NCBI GenBank assembly: GCA_039105265.1
Contig: JAPFFF010000010.1
Span: forward strand, 4,402,001-4,466,000
DNA from: Tritrichomonas musculus
Lineage: Eukaryota; Parabasalia; Tritrichomonadida; Tritrichomonadidae
Direction: 5' to 3'
Length of the DNA stretch: 64,000 nt
Positions within the stretch are counted from its first letter, which is position 1, and the number at the start of each line of letters is the position of its first letter. A program made the translations under genes and the position numbers. Below the pieces are notes generated by a model. It was not told the DNA's origin. It saw only the letters and a program-made list of their open reading frames with translations, and did no database searches. This document shows, piece by piece, positions 19,427 through 29,619 of this stretch.

Positions 19427-20338
19427 TTAAGGTAAGGATGTGCCCGATTTCATACGACGAAGAGTGTATTTTTGTGCTGTATATAATAAATCATGATCAT
19501 CTAAATTGTTTTCATCAATTTCATTAAAGAACTCATGTTGAATGAGATTCTCTGCATCACTTCTTTTTGAAACATCAATTTCAAAGCATCTTTTAGAAAG
19601 TGATTTTAACTTTTCGTTCTTGGTTTTTAATTCAATTGGACCAACTCTTCTATTATATCTGAATTCGAATGGCAGACGTTCCTCTTCAAGTGCATAAATA
19701 ATGATACCTAATGACCAAATATCTGCTTTAAAAAGATCGACATTTCTCATTGATATCATTTCTGGTGCTTGATACAAAGGCGTCCCGCCAACATCATGAA
19801 TATTGAAAGGTTTCTTTGTATCAACAGATAAATTGAAATCACACAATTTTGGTTTGTTATCTTTGTCCAACAAAATGTTTTCTGGTTTAATGTCACAATG
19901 AGCAATTCCTTGTTGATGAAGGTATAAAAGTGCAGATGTGATTTGTTGTGCTATTTTTCTTATTTGGCTTTCTTTCTTTGTTTTTCTATTCCAAATGAAA
20001 TCAAAAAAGTCGCCATTTGGACAGTATTCTTCAATTAAGATGATGAATTCTTCGCCGAATGAATTTGTTATCTCAAAAGAATCTTCGTTTTTAATGATGT
20101 TTGGATGATTGAGCGAGTTATGAATTTCAATTTCATTGGCAATCCTTTCTGTTTGATTATTGTATTCCATTTGACTCTTCGAAATGATTTTTGCAGCAAA
20201 TTCTTTCTTTTTTTCAGTGTCAAAGACTTGAACGACAGCTGAAAAGTTTCCTTTGTTTATATCTTTAACAATTTTATAACCACGAAATCTGTAAGGAATG
20301 TATATTGGATATCCTGCTTCTGTTTCAGTACGAAACAT
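19427..20338 (-). CDS. Serine/threonine protein kinase, DFN variant
   Basis: A 303-residue protein consisting almost only of a kinase domain. The glycine loop is INKGNFSAVV, K50 is in EFAAKI, the catalytic loop is AHCDIKPENILL with D149 and K151, and the activation segment ends in APE (191-193). The metal-binding DFG is DFN (D167, N169) and HRD is HCD. Loss of the DFG glycine is tolerated in some active kinases, so activity is likely but not certain. The domain texture resembles the CAMK-type kinases numerous in trichomonads. A TCATA initiator-like motif (20346-20350) lies 8-12 nt before the ATG. The gene is convergent with nothing and stands alone. Confidence 0.85.
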   Translation of the reverse strand: MFRTETEAGYPIYIPYRFRGYKIVKDINKGNFSAVVQVFDTEKKKEFAAKIISKSQMEYNNQTERIANEIEIHNSLNHPNIIKNEDSFEITNSFGEEFIILIEEYCPNGDFFDFIWNRKTKKESQIRKIAQQITSALLYLHQQGIAHCDIKPENILLDKDNKPKLCDFNLSVDTKKPFNIHDVGGTPLYQAPEMISMRNVDLFKADIWSLGIIIYALEEERLPFEFRYNRRVGPIELKTKNEKLKSLSKRCFEIDVSKRSDAENLIQHEFFNEIDENNLDDHDLLYTAQKYTLRRMKSGTSLP

Positions 20339-20345
20339 TACAAAA

Positions 20346-20350
20346 TATGA
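20346..20350 (-). promoter_or_regulatory. Initiator-like TCATA
   Basis: On the minus strand TCATATTTTG starts just upstream of the kinase ATG, matching the trichomonad initiator and a very short leader. Confidence 0.4.
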
Positions 20351-20782
20351 TCTGATTACAAAAATTTTTTAAAATTTTCAAAGCCAAAAATTTAATAAAA
20401 TTTTGTCATTTTTATGAAAAAAATTTTTTTTCTAAAATTTTCTATGAAAAATTTTGGCATGTAATCAACAGTTCTTTGATTTGACTTTTGACTGGCCATT
20501 AACAATTCATGCATAGATATTCATTATTGTAATGAATTTATCAGCTCCAAAAACATTTTCTGTTGATATAAAATGATTATAAAAAAAATTTATTTTAAAA
20601 CAGAGATAAGTATTTATGATCATGAAATAGATCAAATTAGCACCTCAATTATTGCATCAATCATTGCTTCAATTTATCAAAAAAAGAATAAGTTTTATAT
20701 TGGTAAATGCTAAAATAAAATATTTATAAAAATATTTATTTAATAGTATATTTTTTAAAAAAACAAATAATAGAATAATTAT
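20351..20782. other. Intergenic, nothing recognised
   Basis: AT-rich spacer between the kinase and the flippase, with no open frame of note. Confidence 0.5.
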
Positions 20783-23700
20783 TCAGAAAAATTTGCTAGA
20801 GAAGTAAGCTCTTCCATTTCTTTCCACATATTCAAGCTCAGCCACTGCGTTTGACAGAGGCTTTGTGCAAAAGTTTGTAAAGAAGGTTGCCATTAAATCG
20901 AAAATCAAGGAAACGCCGATACAGAGAGGAATTGTGAGCCAAGCTCGTTTTGCGCTGAAAATTATTGGCACGACAGCATGAAACATCTGATTAAAGCACG
21001 AATAAATCACTTCAACAAGCAAGTACACTAAGACAGAAAAGAGGTACAAAATCAAGTGAAGATAAGTGAAAGTTCTAAATTTCGTTATCAAAGTGCAAGT
21101 GAACATGATAAGCACGCACCAACCGACAATTTGAGTGAAAATAACGTAATCAAAAGTGACACCTGAATAATTCAGCACAACGTTGGCATTTATGTAAAGA
21201 GCGCAAAAGAAAACGATAGCAGAATGGAAAACCGCCAAAACATAATAATAAAAAACGGTTTTGGCGGTTAAACCGCCCCTTTTTTGGTTTTCTTTGTAGA
21301 TCTGCGGAACGGCCAAAAGATACTTCGCGCTCAGATCTTGCTCGTAAACGCAACCGAAGAAAAGTTGAGGAATTGTGAAGAAGAGGTTGTAAAGGGTGAT
21401 GAAAGCTGAGTCAAAAGTGTCGGTTGCCGAGAAACCGTTATAAAAACCGTAGAATATTTGAAAGACCGCCAATATGAGGTTCTTGTAAAGAGTCATGCCA
21501 ACGAGGAGCGTTATCCGCCGCACGCACCAGTGGCCGTACACGAGAAGCAAGGACGATAAGTATTGAAAAGAAGGTATTGAAAAATCAGAGGACATAACCG
21601 CTTCTGAACCTTCCTTCCCTTCAACACCGACGCCGACATCAGCGCAACGAATCATGTCGACGTCATTGGCGCCGTCGCCGACAGCGAGCACATAATTTTT
21701 TTTGTTGAACTTTTTGAATGACCTCACAACGTCTCCTTTTTGAGAGGGCTCACAACGTGCAATAATAACCGCCGGACACAACGATGCATATTGAAAAAAT
21801 TCATTGATCACTTCACCGTCCGTTAGAAATGATCGAAAAGTGGCACCTTCAAGTGCAATAACCGTTTTTTCATAGTTGATATCGTCCAGCTTTTTGAAGT
21901 GATCCTGACAGTCTTCATAGGTCAATACGACGATATCGTCATTCATCGATATCAGCTCTGTCGTCTTCCCGATTTTCAATGCCGTTGACAGTTTGTCGCC
22001 GGTCAGCATCCACACCTTAATATTCCCCATAATTAGCCTTCGCAAGGTCAATTCAACATCGTCTTGTAATTCGTCATTTACGCCCGTGAAAGAAATGACC
22101 TTAAGGCCAATTTCAACCTCATTTGAAAGAGACTCAAGTGCTTCTTCTTCGCCAACCGCCATCGTCTTGATGCGGTTGTATCGGTCGATAATCGAGCTCA
22201 CATCATCGATCTCTTTGATTGCATAAACTAACGTGCGAAGGCCGCACTCCGCCGTGTACTGGACGTAGTCGAAGAGGTTGTCTTCGTTGTTCGTGCAAAT
22301 CTCGCTGATGACAGAATCTGCGCCTTTCATCAGCATGAAGAATCTATCGTCGATTTTGGCAATGCACGATCCGCGCTTTCTTTTGGACGAATAATCGAAG
22401 ACGACGGGACGATAGAATTCTTTCAATTCACCATTAATAATGACCTTAACCGTTGATCCATGACTGTCATATAAAATGTAACCACATTCTCGTGCAATGT
22501 GCAGCAGGCAGAGCTCGTCCGGCGAGCCCGTCAGATACGTGATCGTGTACGGAAAGTCTGCAACAACTTGCGGCGGAGGCAGCTCATAATCGAACTCGAA
22601 ATCAGGATAGACGGAGCGGATGACGGAGATGTCGTAATAGCCAGGATTGGCAGACGTTATTGCGTTATTACAGAGGACAATTGTGTAGATAAAGAAGAGA
22701 ATTTCTTCATTTTGGTCAATGTTTTCTCGAATGAATTGAAAGTCGTCCTCTGAAAAAGTGAAGAGCTTCTCTTCGTCAATCTTCTCTCTCTTGTGCAGAG
22801 TCGAACTTCGCTCTTCGTCAATCGTTGAAAAACTGTAAGTTTCGTTCATTTTTTCTCGGTTGATTTGCTCCATGTCGATCCCTAAGACGACGTTAGAAAA
22901 ACCGACAATTTTAAACGTCATCAAATTCTTGGTCAGCGTCCCCGTCTTGTCAGAAAAAATGTGCGTGATCCGGCCAATTGTGTACACAAGGTCAGAGTTC
23001 CTGCAGATGCACCTTCGACCGTTTTCATCCATCAATTCATTGTCCTTTGAAAACATGAACGAGATGATGAAGCGAACAATGTCGAGAGACGAATAAAGGC
23101 TCAGTGGAATCATGTTATTCAGAACAAGATGCCACGAAAAGACAGTCGCTACATAGAAGACATTGCCCATTTCCTCAAGCTCCAAATAACCGTTATTGAT
23201 GTTTCTTTTTGAATAGAAAAACGAACAAACAGTCAGTACAACAGAGATAACTACAAGGAAAATCATGGAATAAATAACAAAATATGACAGAAATCTATCT
23301 AATTCAGTCGATTTGTACTGCGGTTTCGAAGAATTCATGATGATTTTCGTGTTTTCGCCAGTGTAAACAACTAGAACAAGCGCTGATTTCGTTTTCTTTA
23401 GGACGCAGCCACGAGGAATGAAGTTGTTGAGTGATAAACCATATTTAGTCGAATTTGATAAAATTAGTGAACCGTTAAAAACGGTTAGACTTGGGGTAGG
23501 GGGTGACATTTCTATACAAAAAGTTTCGTTTTTGAGATCAATGTCGTCAACAATGTTTCGCTTGTATTTTAAGTCGGTTTCGCCATCTAGTGCGCATGTT
23601 TGTATTCTGCATCGCTTGTCTGACGATGAGGCTTCAATAACAAGGCAGTCTGCTGGAAATTCTGTGTCATCTTCTATTATTAATATATCTCCGGGCTGTA

Positions 23701-24073
23701 TGTCAATCCATTTGATTTGTTCGTGGATACCTGACGATCTCCAAAGAGTAATAAGACGGTTGTTGATTTCGGCGTCGGCTTTATGTCTGCGATAATCTTC
23801 TAATCCGGCTTTTACCATTGAAATCCCTAACATAAAAAATAACCCAACAAAACCCATAACTGGATCTAATGATGATACTTGTGGAATTGCTTGTAAAATT
23901 GCTATATAAACAAAAAAATAATTCGCAAATCGATGAAATTGTTCCCAAAGATTCACAAATACAAAAGTCCATGGATTATAATGGCTCGTTTTAATTTCAT
24001 TTTGACCTGGGGTTCGTTCTTTAACAGGATAAAATAATAATGATTGGATTTCTGGAGGGTGAATCTTCACCAT
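20783..24073 (-). CDS. P4-type ATPase, phospholipid flippase
   Basis: A 1096-residue P4-ATPase, moving phospholipids from the outer or luminal to the cytosolic leaflet at the expense of ATP. Counting from the ATG at 24073, the phosphorylated Asp is in SDKTGTLT (about D375). The actuator loop has LDGETD. The P4-typical membrane motif is PLSLYSSLD, which replaces the cation-pump PEGL. The hinge is MLTGDKLSTA and GDGANDVDMI. About ten membrane spans follow the usual 2+2+6 order. The N-terminal part has the family start YNPWTFVFVNLWEQFHRFANYFF broken over residues about 32-54. The frame is open nine codons further up but only through a TTG, so 24073 is the better start. Length is somewhat short for the family but all motifs are present. 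GC is higher than the neighbours. A CDC50-type partner is not in the window. Confidence 0.95.
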   Translation of the reverse strand: MVKIHPPEIQSLLFYPVKERTPGQNEIKTSHYNPWTFVFVNLWEQFHRFANYFFVYIAILQAIPQVSSLDPVMGFVGLFFMLGISMVKAGLEDYRRHKADAEINNRLITLWRSSGIHEQIKWIDIQPGDILIIEDDTEFPADCLVIEASSSDKRCRIQTCALDGETDLKYKRNIVDDIDLKNETFCIEMSPPTPSLTVFNGSLILSNSTKYGLSLNNFIPRGCVLKKTKSALVLVVYTGENTKIIMNSSKPQYKSTELDRFLSYFVIYSMIFLVVISVVLTVCSFFYSKRNINNGYLELEEMGNVFYVATVFSWHLVLNNMIPLSLYSSLDIVRFIISFMFSKDNELMDENGRRCICRNSDLVYTIGRITHIFSDKTGTLTKNLMTFKIVGFSNVVLGIDMEQINREKMNETYSFSTIDEERSSTLHKREKIDEEKLFTFSEDDFQFIRENIDQNEEILFFIYTIVLCNNAITSANPGYYDISVIRSVYPDFEFDYELPPPQVVADFPYTITYLTGSPDELCLLHIARECGYILYDSHGSTVKVIINGELKEFYRPVVFDYSSKRKRGSCIAKIDDRFFMLMKGADSVISEICTNNEDNLFDYVQYTAECGLRTLVYAIKEIDDVSSIIDRYNRIKTMAVGEEEALESLSNEVEIGLKVISFTGVNDELQDDVELTLRRLIMGNIKVWMLTGDKLSTALKIGKTTELISMNDDIVVLTYEDCQDHFKKLDDINYEKTVIALEGATFRSFLTDGEVINEFFQYASLCPAVIIARCEPSQKGDVVRSFKKFNKKNYVLAVGDGANDVDMIRCADVGVGVEGKEGSEAVMSSDFSIPSFQYLSSLLLVYGHWCVRRITLLVGMTLYKNLILAVFQIFYGFYNGFSATDTFDSAFITLYNLFFTIPQLFFGCVYEQDLSAKYLLAVPQIYKENQKRGGLTAKTVFYYYVLAVFHSAIVFFCALYINANVVLNYSGVTFDYVIFTQIVGWCVLIMFTCTLITKFRTFTYLHLILYLFSVLVYLLVEVIYSCFNQMFHAVVPIIFSAKRAWLTIPLCIGVSLIFDLMATFFTNFCTKPLSNAVAELEYVERNGRAYFSSKFF

Positions 24074-24591
24074 TATTTCAAAATAACGAGTCTGTTTCAA
24101 ATTGAAGCATTTTTTGAATATATTTTACGAAACTAAATTAAAAAGGAATACAATTAATTTGAAACTAAACGTATATGATTTTTGAGTATGTATATCTTTA
24201 TATATTTTTGATAAAAAATAAAAATTTCATGTATAAATATAATATTATTATATTAATATTAATAATATAATTTTTATTTTATATTTCATTTATTAAGAAT
24301 GAATATTTTTTTATTTATAAAAAAAATTTTAGAGTTTATTTTATTTATTTGCCTATTTATTTCTCACCGATAATATGGTTCTGTAGTACAAGATGATTTT
24401 CATATTAATGTTACATAGCTTTTCATTCAATTTTAAGGAGAATTTTAAGTCTCAGATTAAATCATATTATTCACCAGTATTTTCTGATTGAATTTTAAAG
24501 GTATTTTTATGTTAATTCAGTTAAAAAAGCAATAAACTGATTTTAGATTTAATAAAAAAAAATGGGAAATCGGATTTGCTGCTGTTTTATG
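24074..24591. other. Intergenic, nothing recognised
   Basis: AT-rich spacer with strings of ATTATT. No gene seen. Confidence 0.5.
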
Positions 24592-25010
24592 TTAAAATTG
24601 GCCTATATCGTAATTCAGAAAATAAAAACTTGTAACTTTTATGCACTTTTGCCAAAAATACCAAGAGTGAACATTCCTTCTTCTGTAACAAAAATTTTTA
24701 AATTCTGCATTCAGGCAATGCAGTGCATTAAAACCAATAGATGTTCCTTCTTCTGTTAAAGTTTTGGGAATTATGGTTTTTACTGGTTGTAAATCATTAA
24801 CAAATATAACAATTCCTTCATCAAATACTTCAAATCCACATTTCAATTGAAATATTCCTCATTGTAATTGAAAAAGTTTGCTTTTATGAGATTCACTTCA
24901 ATAGAAAGAATAACAATTCCTTTTTCTGTTGTTGAAATAGGAGAAGATACCTTTAGAGAGCGCAAATCTCTGATTGAAATGAAAATTCTTTCTTCTGACA
25001 AGAAAAATGA
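24592..25010 (-). pseudogene. Decayed TEEG-type short-repeat protein
   Basis: On the minus strand a unit of about 25-35 residues recurs with the core (T/S)EE(G/R)-I-x-I-x-(V/I)-x-D-L. Examples are FDEGIVIFVNDLQPVKT, LTEEGTSIG, EEGMFTLGIFGKSA (other frame) and SEERIFISIRDLRSLK. The DNA shows this as TTCCTTCTTCTGT-like words near 24675, 24739, 24808, 24915 and 24988. The frame is broken at least twice, and the longest open piece is 84 residues. I do not recognise the repeat; beta-strand character is likely from the alternating hydrophobics. Confidence 0.5.
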
Positions 25011-25229
25011 CGAACATTTTGAAAAAGATAAAATTTGAGAAGAAAAGCATTGACAAGACCACTAAAAAGAGAAAATTCAGCCGAAATGTGGAATCAGAGT
25101 AAAACTATTGAAGACATTGCGACAAATTTATATTCAATTAATATTGGTCAAATATTTGACCTTTCGGAGACCGTTTTTTATACAATTGTTTGTAAATTAG
25201 AATTCGTTGGAATTTCAACTTTTCAGAAA

Positions 25230-25263
<34 letters not shown>

Positions 25264-25368
25264 TTTTTGGTAATGCTAAACAAATGAAATCCAATTTGAT
25301 GACAAAAATAAGCAATGATTGACACTTCATTTTACATTTCGAATCAACATAAATATAAAAAAAAGTTA

Positions 25369-26400
25369 TCAGTGATTTTCATTAATCAAACAGCTCATTG
25401 ATAATGAAAATTTTTCTGGAATATAATCTATTTCTTCTTTAAATAATTGTTGTTGGTAATTATGAAGTTCATTTAAATCAGTTTTCATACCAAATTCATC
25501 CAATGCAAATTTGTCATTTTTTAGCTCATTTACAATATCACAAAAAGTTGGTCTTTTGTCAGGTTCCTGGCACCAACATTTTTGAATTAATTCCCAAAAC
25601 ACATTAGGTATATTTTGATGTTTTTTTAAACGTTCTCCTTCTGAAATTCTATTCAAAAAGTTGTAACGATTCAAAGCGAAACCGTCAGAAAATTTAAAAT
25701 TATTTGAAAACATTCTGTAAAGAAGAATTGAATATGAATAAACATCAATTGAAAAGCTAAATTCTCTTTTTAAAATAATTTCTGGAGCCATATAAAATGG
25801 TGATTGTAAAATTGAATGGTTTATTTGATAATTTTCTTTCAAAAAGTTTGAAAAACATGAAAATGATATTTTTGGCTCATATTTGTCATTTAATAATATA
25901 TGATAGGCTGTTAAATTTTGATGAAGAAAATTATTTGAATGGAGTACTTTCATAATCATCGCAACTCCGAAAATAATTTTGCTTCTTATTGTTGGATTCA
26001 TAATAGATTGGCACTTTCCATCGTTTTGAAGATATTCTTTCATGATACTTTCAATATTTCCATTTATCATTAGTTCTTCAGTTACTATTATATAATTAAT
26101 ATCATTATTTTCATTTAAATTAATGTTGAAATAAGATGATATTTCTTTTTTGTTATATATTTTTGCGAAATTATAGATTTTGCATACTCCTGATAAATTC
26201 AAAATCTTCAAGGTTCTTACTGTTTGAATAAAGCTTTCTGTACGATCTTTAGGTATTTCAAATAATTTGATTATTATTTCTTTTTTAGCGTTTTTATCAA
26301 ATGCTAAGAAAACATTTGAAAAAGGACTTTTTGCGATTAATTTCTTTATGTAATAGTTATTTACATTGAGCAATTCATCGAATTCAAAATCATGGAGCAT
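25369..26400 (-). CDS. Probable pseudokinase
   Basis: A 343-residue protein with a complete kinase fold. It has an N-lobe with K45 in IIIKLFE, a gatekeeper region IIVTEELMINGNIESI, a helical C-lobe, MAPEII, and a final KRPTFCDIVNELK typical of TKL-like kinases. Catalytic residues are gone: HRD is HQN (160-162), the following KPEN is replaced by TAYH, and DFG is SFS (179-181). The glycine loop is IAKSPFSNV. Phosphotransfer by the usual mechanism is therefore unlikely, while the frame is intact, so a scaffold or allosteric role is probable. The start is the first ATG of the frame. Close to a decayed repeat-protein remnant on the same strand. Confidence 0.8.
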   Translation of the reverse strand: MLHDFEFDELLNVNNYYIKKLIAKSPFSNVFLAFDKNAKKEIIIKLFEIPKDRTESFIQTVRTLKILNLSGVCKIYNFAKIYNKKEISSYFNINLNENNDINYIIVTEELMINGNIESIMKEYLQNDGKCQSIMNPTIRSKIIFGVAMIMKVLHSNNFLHQNLTAYHILLNDKYEPKISFSCFSNFLKENYQINHSILQSPFYMAPEIILKREFSFSIDVYSYSILLYRMFSNNFKFSDGFALNRYNFLNRISEGERLKKHQNIPNVFWELIQKCWCQEPDKRPTFCDIVNELKNDKFALDEFGMKTDLNELHNYQQQLFKEEIDYIPEKFSLSMSCLINENH

Positions 26401-26945
26401 AAACTAAATATTAAGAAAATAAACCTTTCAAAAAGTTTAAAACATTTTTAAAAAAAATATATTACATATAACAATAAATATATGATTTAATAAGAAGATG
26501 ATTATCTCATTACATTATAATTGGTAAATAGATTTTTTTAAATTGATTAATCCTCAATAAATGATTAAAATGATAGAAATTTGATATATGATTGGAAAGA
26601 TAAAAAAAGGATTGTGATATTGTTTAACAAAAGAAGTTAAATAATTTATGAAAAAAAAGAAAAAATGCATAAATGTTGAGTGAATTGTTCCGATTATTTC
26701 CTTCAAATTTTTATGTTAATCGGAAATAAAAAAAAAATTAAGTAGGTATCACTTTTTGAGTTTTGTAAAATATTCAAAAAGTTATAAAACAGATAATTAA
26801 ACATAAATTGAAGTAGCTTTTTGAAAGGCGTAGCCTTCAAAAAGCTACTTCATTTATTTTTTAAATAAATTCAATTAAGTTTTCAAAACAACGAAATTTT
26901 TCAATTCAATATTTTAATCGGAGATAAAAAAATCATAAATTTAAA
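26401..26945. other. Intergenic with one hairpin
   Basis: AT-rich DNA. The strong hairpin at 26810-26851 is listed separately. Confidence 0.5.
26810..26851. repeat. REP-like hairpin with TCAAAAAG arm
   Basis: GAAGTAGCTTTTTGAAAGGC pairs with GCCTTCAAAAAGCTACTTC around a GTA loop, with one bulged A. It shares the CTTTTTGA/TCAAAAAG core of the hairpins at 18746-19024. Confidence 0.75.
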
Positions 26946-27310
26946 ATGATCAATGAGTATGATAACCAATTAGATGATATTAAAAACATCTTTACCTATG
27001 ATGGTGATGAAAACCTTCTTCGAGGATCTAGCTTGTATTGTTTTTTTCAGCAGCATGGTGTCCATCGCGCAGAAATCTTTCACAAAAGATCAATCAAATA
27101 ACATCGAAATATTCAAAAGTTACATTTGTGCATATTGATGTTCAAGCAAGCCCTGAATTATCAGTTGTCTTTAGAGTTGTAAAAATGCCAACAAATAAAA
27201 TATGCAAAGTTGAAAATGATGAAATAGTAGAAACTGATGAAATAATTGGTTCTAGCATAAATAGATTGAAAGGAAAATTAAATAACATCATTGATGAAAA
27301 GGAAATATAA
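26946..27310 (+). pseudogene. Thioredoxin-like protein with frameshift
   Basis: The ATG at 26946 opens MINEYDNQLDDIKNIFTYDG. The thioredoxin core follows in a different frame: FFSAAWCPSRRNL, then VTFVHIDVQASPELSVVF and the cis-Pro region VVKMPTNKICKVEN. The shift falls at the T7 run at 27041-27047. The active-site CGPC has become CPSR, so the resolving Cys is missing and normal disulfide reduction is not expected. It could be a pseudogene, a sequencing error in the homopolymer, or a slippage-dependent gene. Without a second read of the T-run I favour pseudogene. Confidence 0.6.
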
Positions 27311-27537
27311 AATAAAAAAAATAATAATAATTTTCAAATCATGTTGGTCATCATCAGATAAAACTTTGTAAAATTAAGATAATATAAAAAAAATTATTTA
27401 TATAATATTAATTTTAAATTGTGTTTTTGTTTAAATATAATCATTTTTATCATTGAATATTCATGTTTCAGAATGATACATGACTAAAAAAGGAAAAAAA
27501 AAAAAAAAGTTCAATAAATGTTTTACAATTTCATCTT

Positions 27538-29598
27538 TTAAGAAAGGATTATGAAATTGCCTCTTATATATAATAATGATTGTATGATTGATTCATTTTC
27601 TGGATTTTCTTCAATTTCAATCATTTGAAGTTTGGAGCATAGAGAAAAAGTAAAAGAAGAAATATTTGTAACAGAACCAGGAATCGAAATACTCGTAATA
27701 TTTGAAAATGTGAAAGCATGTTTGTCGATTGTTTGAAGTTTTGAATTTGGTTCAAAAACAACCCTGGTAAGTTGTTTGCAATAATAAAAAGCGTTTTCAC
27801 AAATTTTTGTTACATTTGCTGGAATCAAAATCCTCTGAATTTTTGATTGAGCCAATGCAAACGGTCCAATGATTCTGATTGTGTCAGGAATATTCATTTC
27901 CACGAGGTCACAGCTGCAAATGATCAGCATGTCATAGTCTTCTCTTTCGATATTAGACTTTCCAATGATGTATTTTCCATCGACACTCAAATATCGCGCA
28001 TTTCCTGATTCAACTTCGACATGTTTCAAGTTTTCAATGCCACTGCACCATCCCTCTTCCAGTTCAATTGCACTCGCTGGAATCGAGATGCTTGCAAGTT
28101 TTGTGTCTAAAAATGCTTTTTCTTTGATTGTTCTAAGTTCAGAATTTGGCTGAAATTCAATTCGAGAAAGACTTTTGCATCCATAAAAAGCGTGTTTGCC
28201 AATTGTTTTAACGTGGGCAGGAATTGAAATACTGTCAAGTTGTGAATATTGGAATGCTTTATCATCAATTATTTGAAGTTCAGAATTTGATTGGAATTCA
28301 ACTCTGGAAAGTTGTTGGCAATATATAAAAGCACCTTTACAAATTGTTGTGACGTGTGATGGAATCAAGATGCTTCCAATATTTGATCCTTCAAATGCAT
28401 ATGGACCAATAATTTTGATTTTTTCTGGAATTTTTGCTTCCAATGCATCTCGTGTCCAAATGATCAGAGTGTCATAGTCTTCGTTATCGATGTTTGACTT
28501 ACCAATGATGTATTTTCCATCGACACTCAAATATCGGGCATTTCCTGATTCAACTTCAACGTGATTGCAGAATTTTATATCGCGGCACCATTCATCTTTG
28601 AGTTCAATTGTGCTGGCTGGAATCGAGATTCTTGTGAAATTTGAACATTCAAAAGCATGTCTTTCAATTGTTTGAAGTTTTGAATTTGGTTCAAATGTAA
28701 CACTTGAAAGCATGTTACAATTAGAAAAAGCTTCTTCTCCGATTCGTGTAACACTTGATGGAATGACAATTCTTTCAATTTTTGTGAAACTAAATGCACT
28801 GTTTTCAATTGTTTGGAGTTCAGAATTTGGTTCAAATTGAACAGAGAAATGATTTTTGCAAAAATAAAATGCATGTGAACCAATTTGTGTAACACTTGCT
28901 GGAATCGAAAAGCATGCAATATCTGTCTCTGAAAATGCGTATTCTTTGATTGCACGAAGTTTCGAATTCGCTTCAAAATCAACGCGAACAGACTTTTGAA
29001 TGCAACTAAAAGCATATGGACCAATTTCCGTGACATTAGAATGGATTGTGATTCTTTTAAGTCTTGAATAAGAGAATGCATGAGTTCCAATGATTTTGAT
29101 TGTCTCAGGAATTGTTTCATAAGAAGCATCACGCGCCCAAACAATCAACGTGTCGTAGTCATCGCTCTCAATGTCTGACTTTCCAATGATATATTGAAAA
29201 AAACAGCTTGAATACCTCTTGTTTCCTTTATTGACGTCCATGAACTTCAATTTCCTCATTTTATTGCACCATCCATCTTTCAGTTCAACAACACTCGCTG
29301 GAATCGAGATTTTGGTGATAAGTGAGCCAACGAAGGCGTCTTCCTCGATTGTGCGAAGTTCTGAATTATATGCAAATGAAATTGATTTAACTTTTGAACT
29401 GTAAAAGGCATATTTTGAGATGCTTGTTATAAGGTATTCGTTCGATTCATGCTCAATCGAGCGTGGAATAATAAGTTCCTTTTTTTTGGATTTGTATCCA
29501 ATGACACTGGCAGTCTTTTCTTCTTCATTGATTGAATATACAAGGCCTTCTTGACGGATTTTTTTATTAGTTTCAATGGCTGGTTGGTTATCGTTCAT
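27538..29598 (-). CDS. BspA-like leucine-rich repeat protein
   Basis: About 686 residues of LRR_5/BspA (TpLRR) repeats. Units of about 23 residues follow the pattern I-x-x-x-A-F-x-x-(C/S)-x-x-L-x-x-(I/V)-x-(I/F)-P, seen as IGKHAFYGCKSLSRIEF and SISIPASVTQIGSHAF. Three larger modules begin with GNARYLSVDGKYIIGKS or a close variant (GNKRYSSCFFQYIIGKS), which points to block duplication. The family is hugely expanded in trichomonads and includes surface proteins. This one shows no C-terminal membrane span, so it may be cytosolic or secreted. The frame is open from an ATG at 29658, adding 20 hydrophobic residues. A TCATT initiator-like motif (29620-29624) lies between the two ATGs and favours 29598. 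Confidence 0.85.
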   Translation of the reverse strand: MNDNQPAIETNKKIRQEGLVYSINEEEKTASVIGYKSKKKELIIPRSIEHESNEYLITSISKYAFYSSKVKSISFAYNSELRTIEEDAFVGSLITKISIPASVVELKDGWCNKMRKLKFMDVNKGNKRYSSCFFQYIIGKSDIESDDYDTLIVWARDASYETIPETIKIIGTHAFSYSRLKRITIHSNVTEIGPYAFSCIQKSVRVDFEANSKLRAIKEYAFSETDIACFSIPASVTQIGSHAFYFCKNHFSVQFEPNSELQTIENSAFSFTKIERIVIPSSVTRIGEEAFSNCNMLSSVTFEPNSKLQTIERHAFECSNFTRISIPASTIELKDEWCRDIKFCNHVEVESGNARYLSVDGKYIIGKSNIDNEDYDTLIIWTRDALEAKIPEKIKIIGPYAFEGSNIGSILIPSHVTTICKGAFIYCQQLSRVEFQSNSELQIIDDKAFQYSQLDSISIPAHVKTIGKHAFYGCKSLSRIEFQPNSELRTIKEKAFLDTKLASISIPASAIELEEGWCSGIENLKHVEVESGNARYLSVDGKYIIGKSNIEREDYDMLIICSCDLVEMNIPDTIRIIGPFALAQSKIQRILIPANVTKICENAFYYCKQLTRVVFEPNSKLQTIDKHAFTFSNITSISIPGSVTNISSFTFSLCSKLQMIEIEENPENESIIQSLLYIRGNFIILS

Positions 29599-29619
29599 TT
29601 TTATGCAAATAAGTTTATT

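Noticed and set aside
25035-25322. Frame starting LRRKALTRPLKRENSAEMWN with a possible helix-turn-helix
   Set aside because: Starts at TTG, ends in a poly-Lys tract from an A-run, and has no downstream catalytic core. It might be a fragment of a transposase N-terminus, but support is too weak.
27538-29598. Recent bacterial transfer of the BspA-like gene
   Set aside because: The family does have bacterial relatives, but it is native and expanded in trichomonads. Codon use and the initiator-like motif fit the host.
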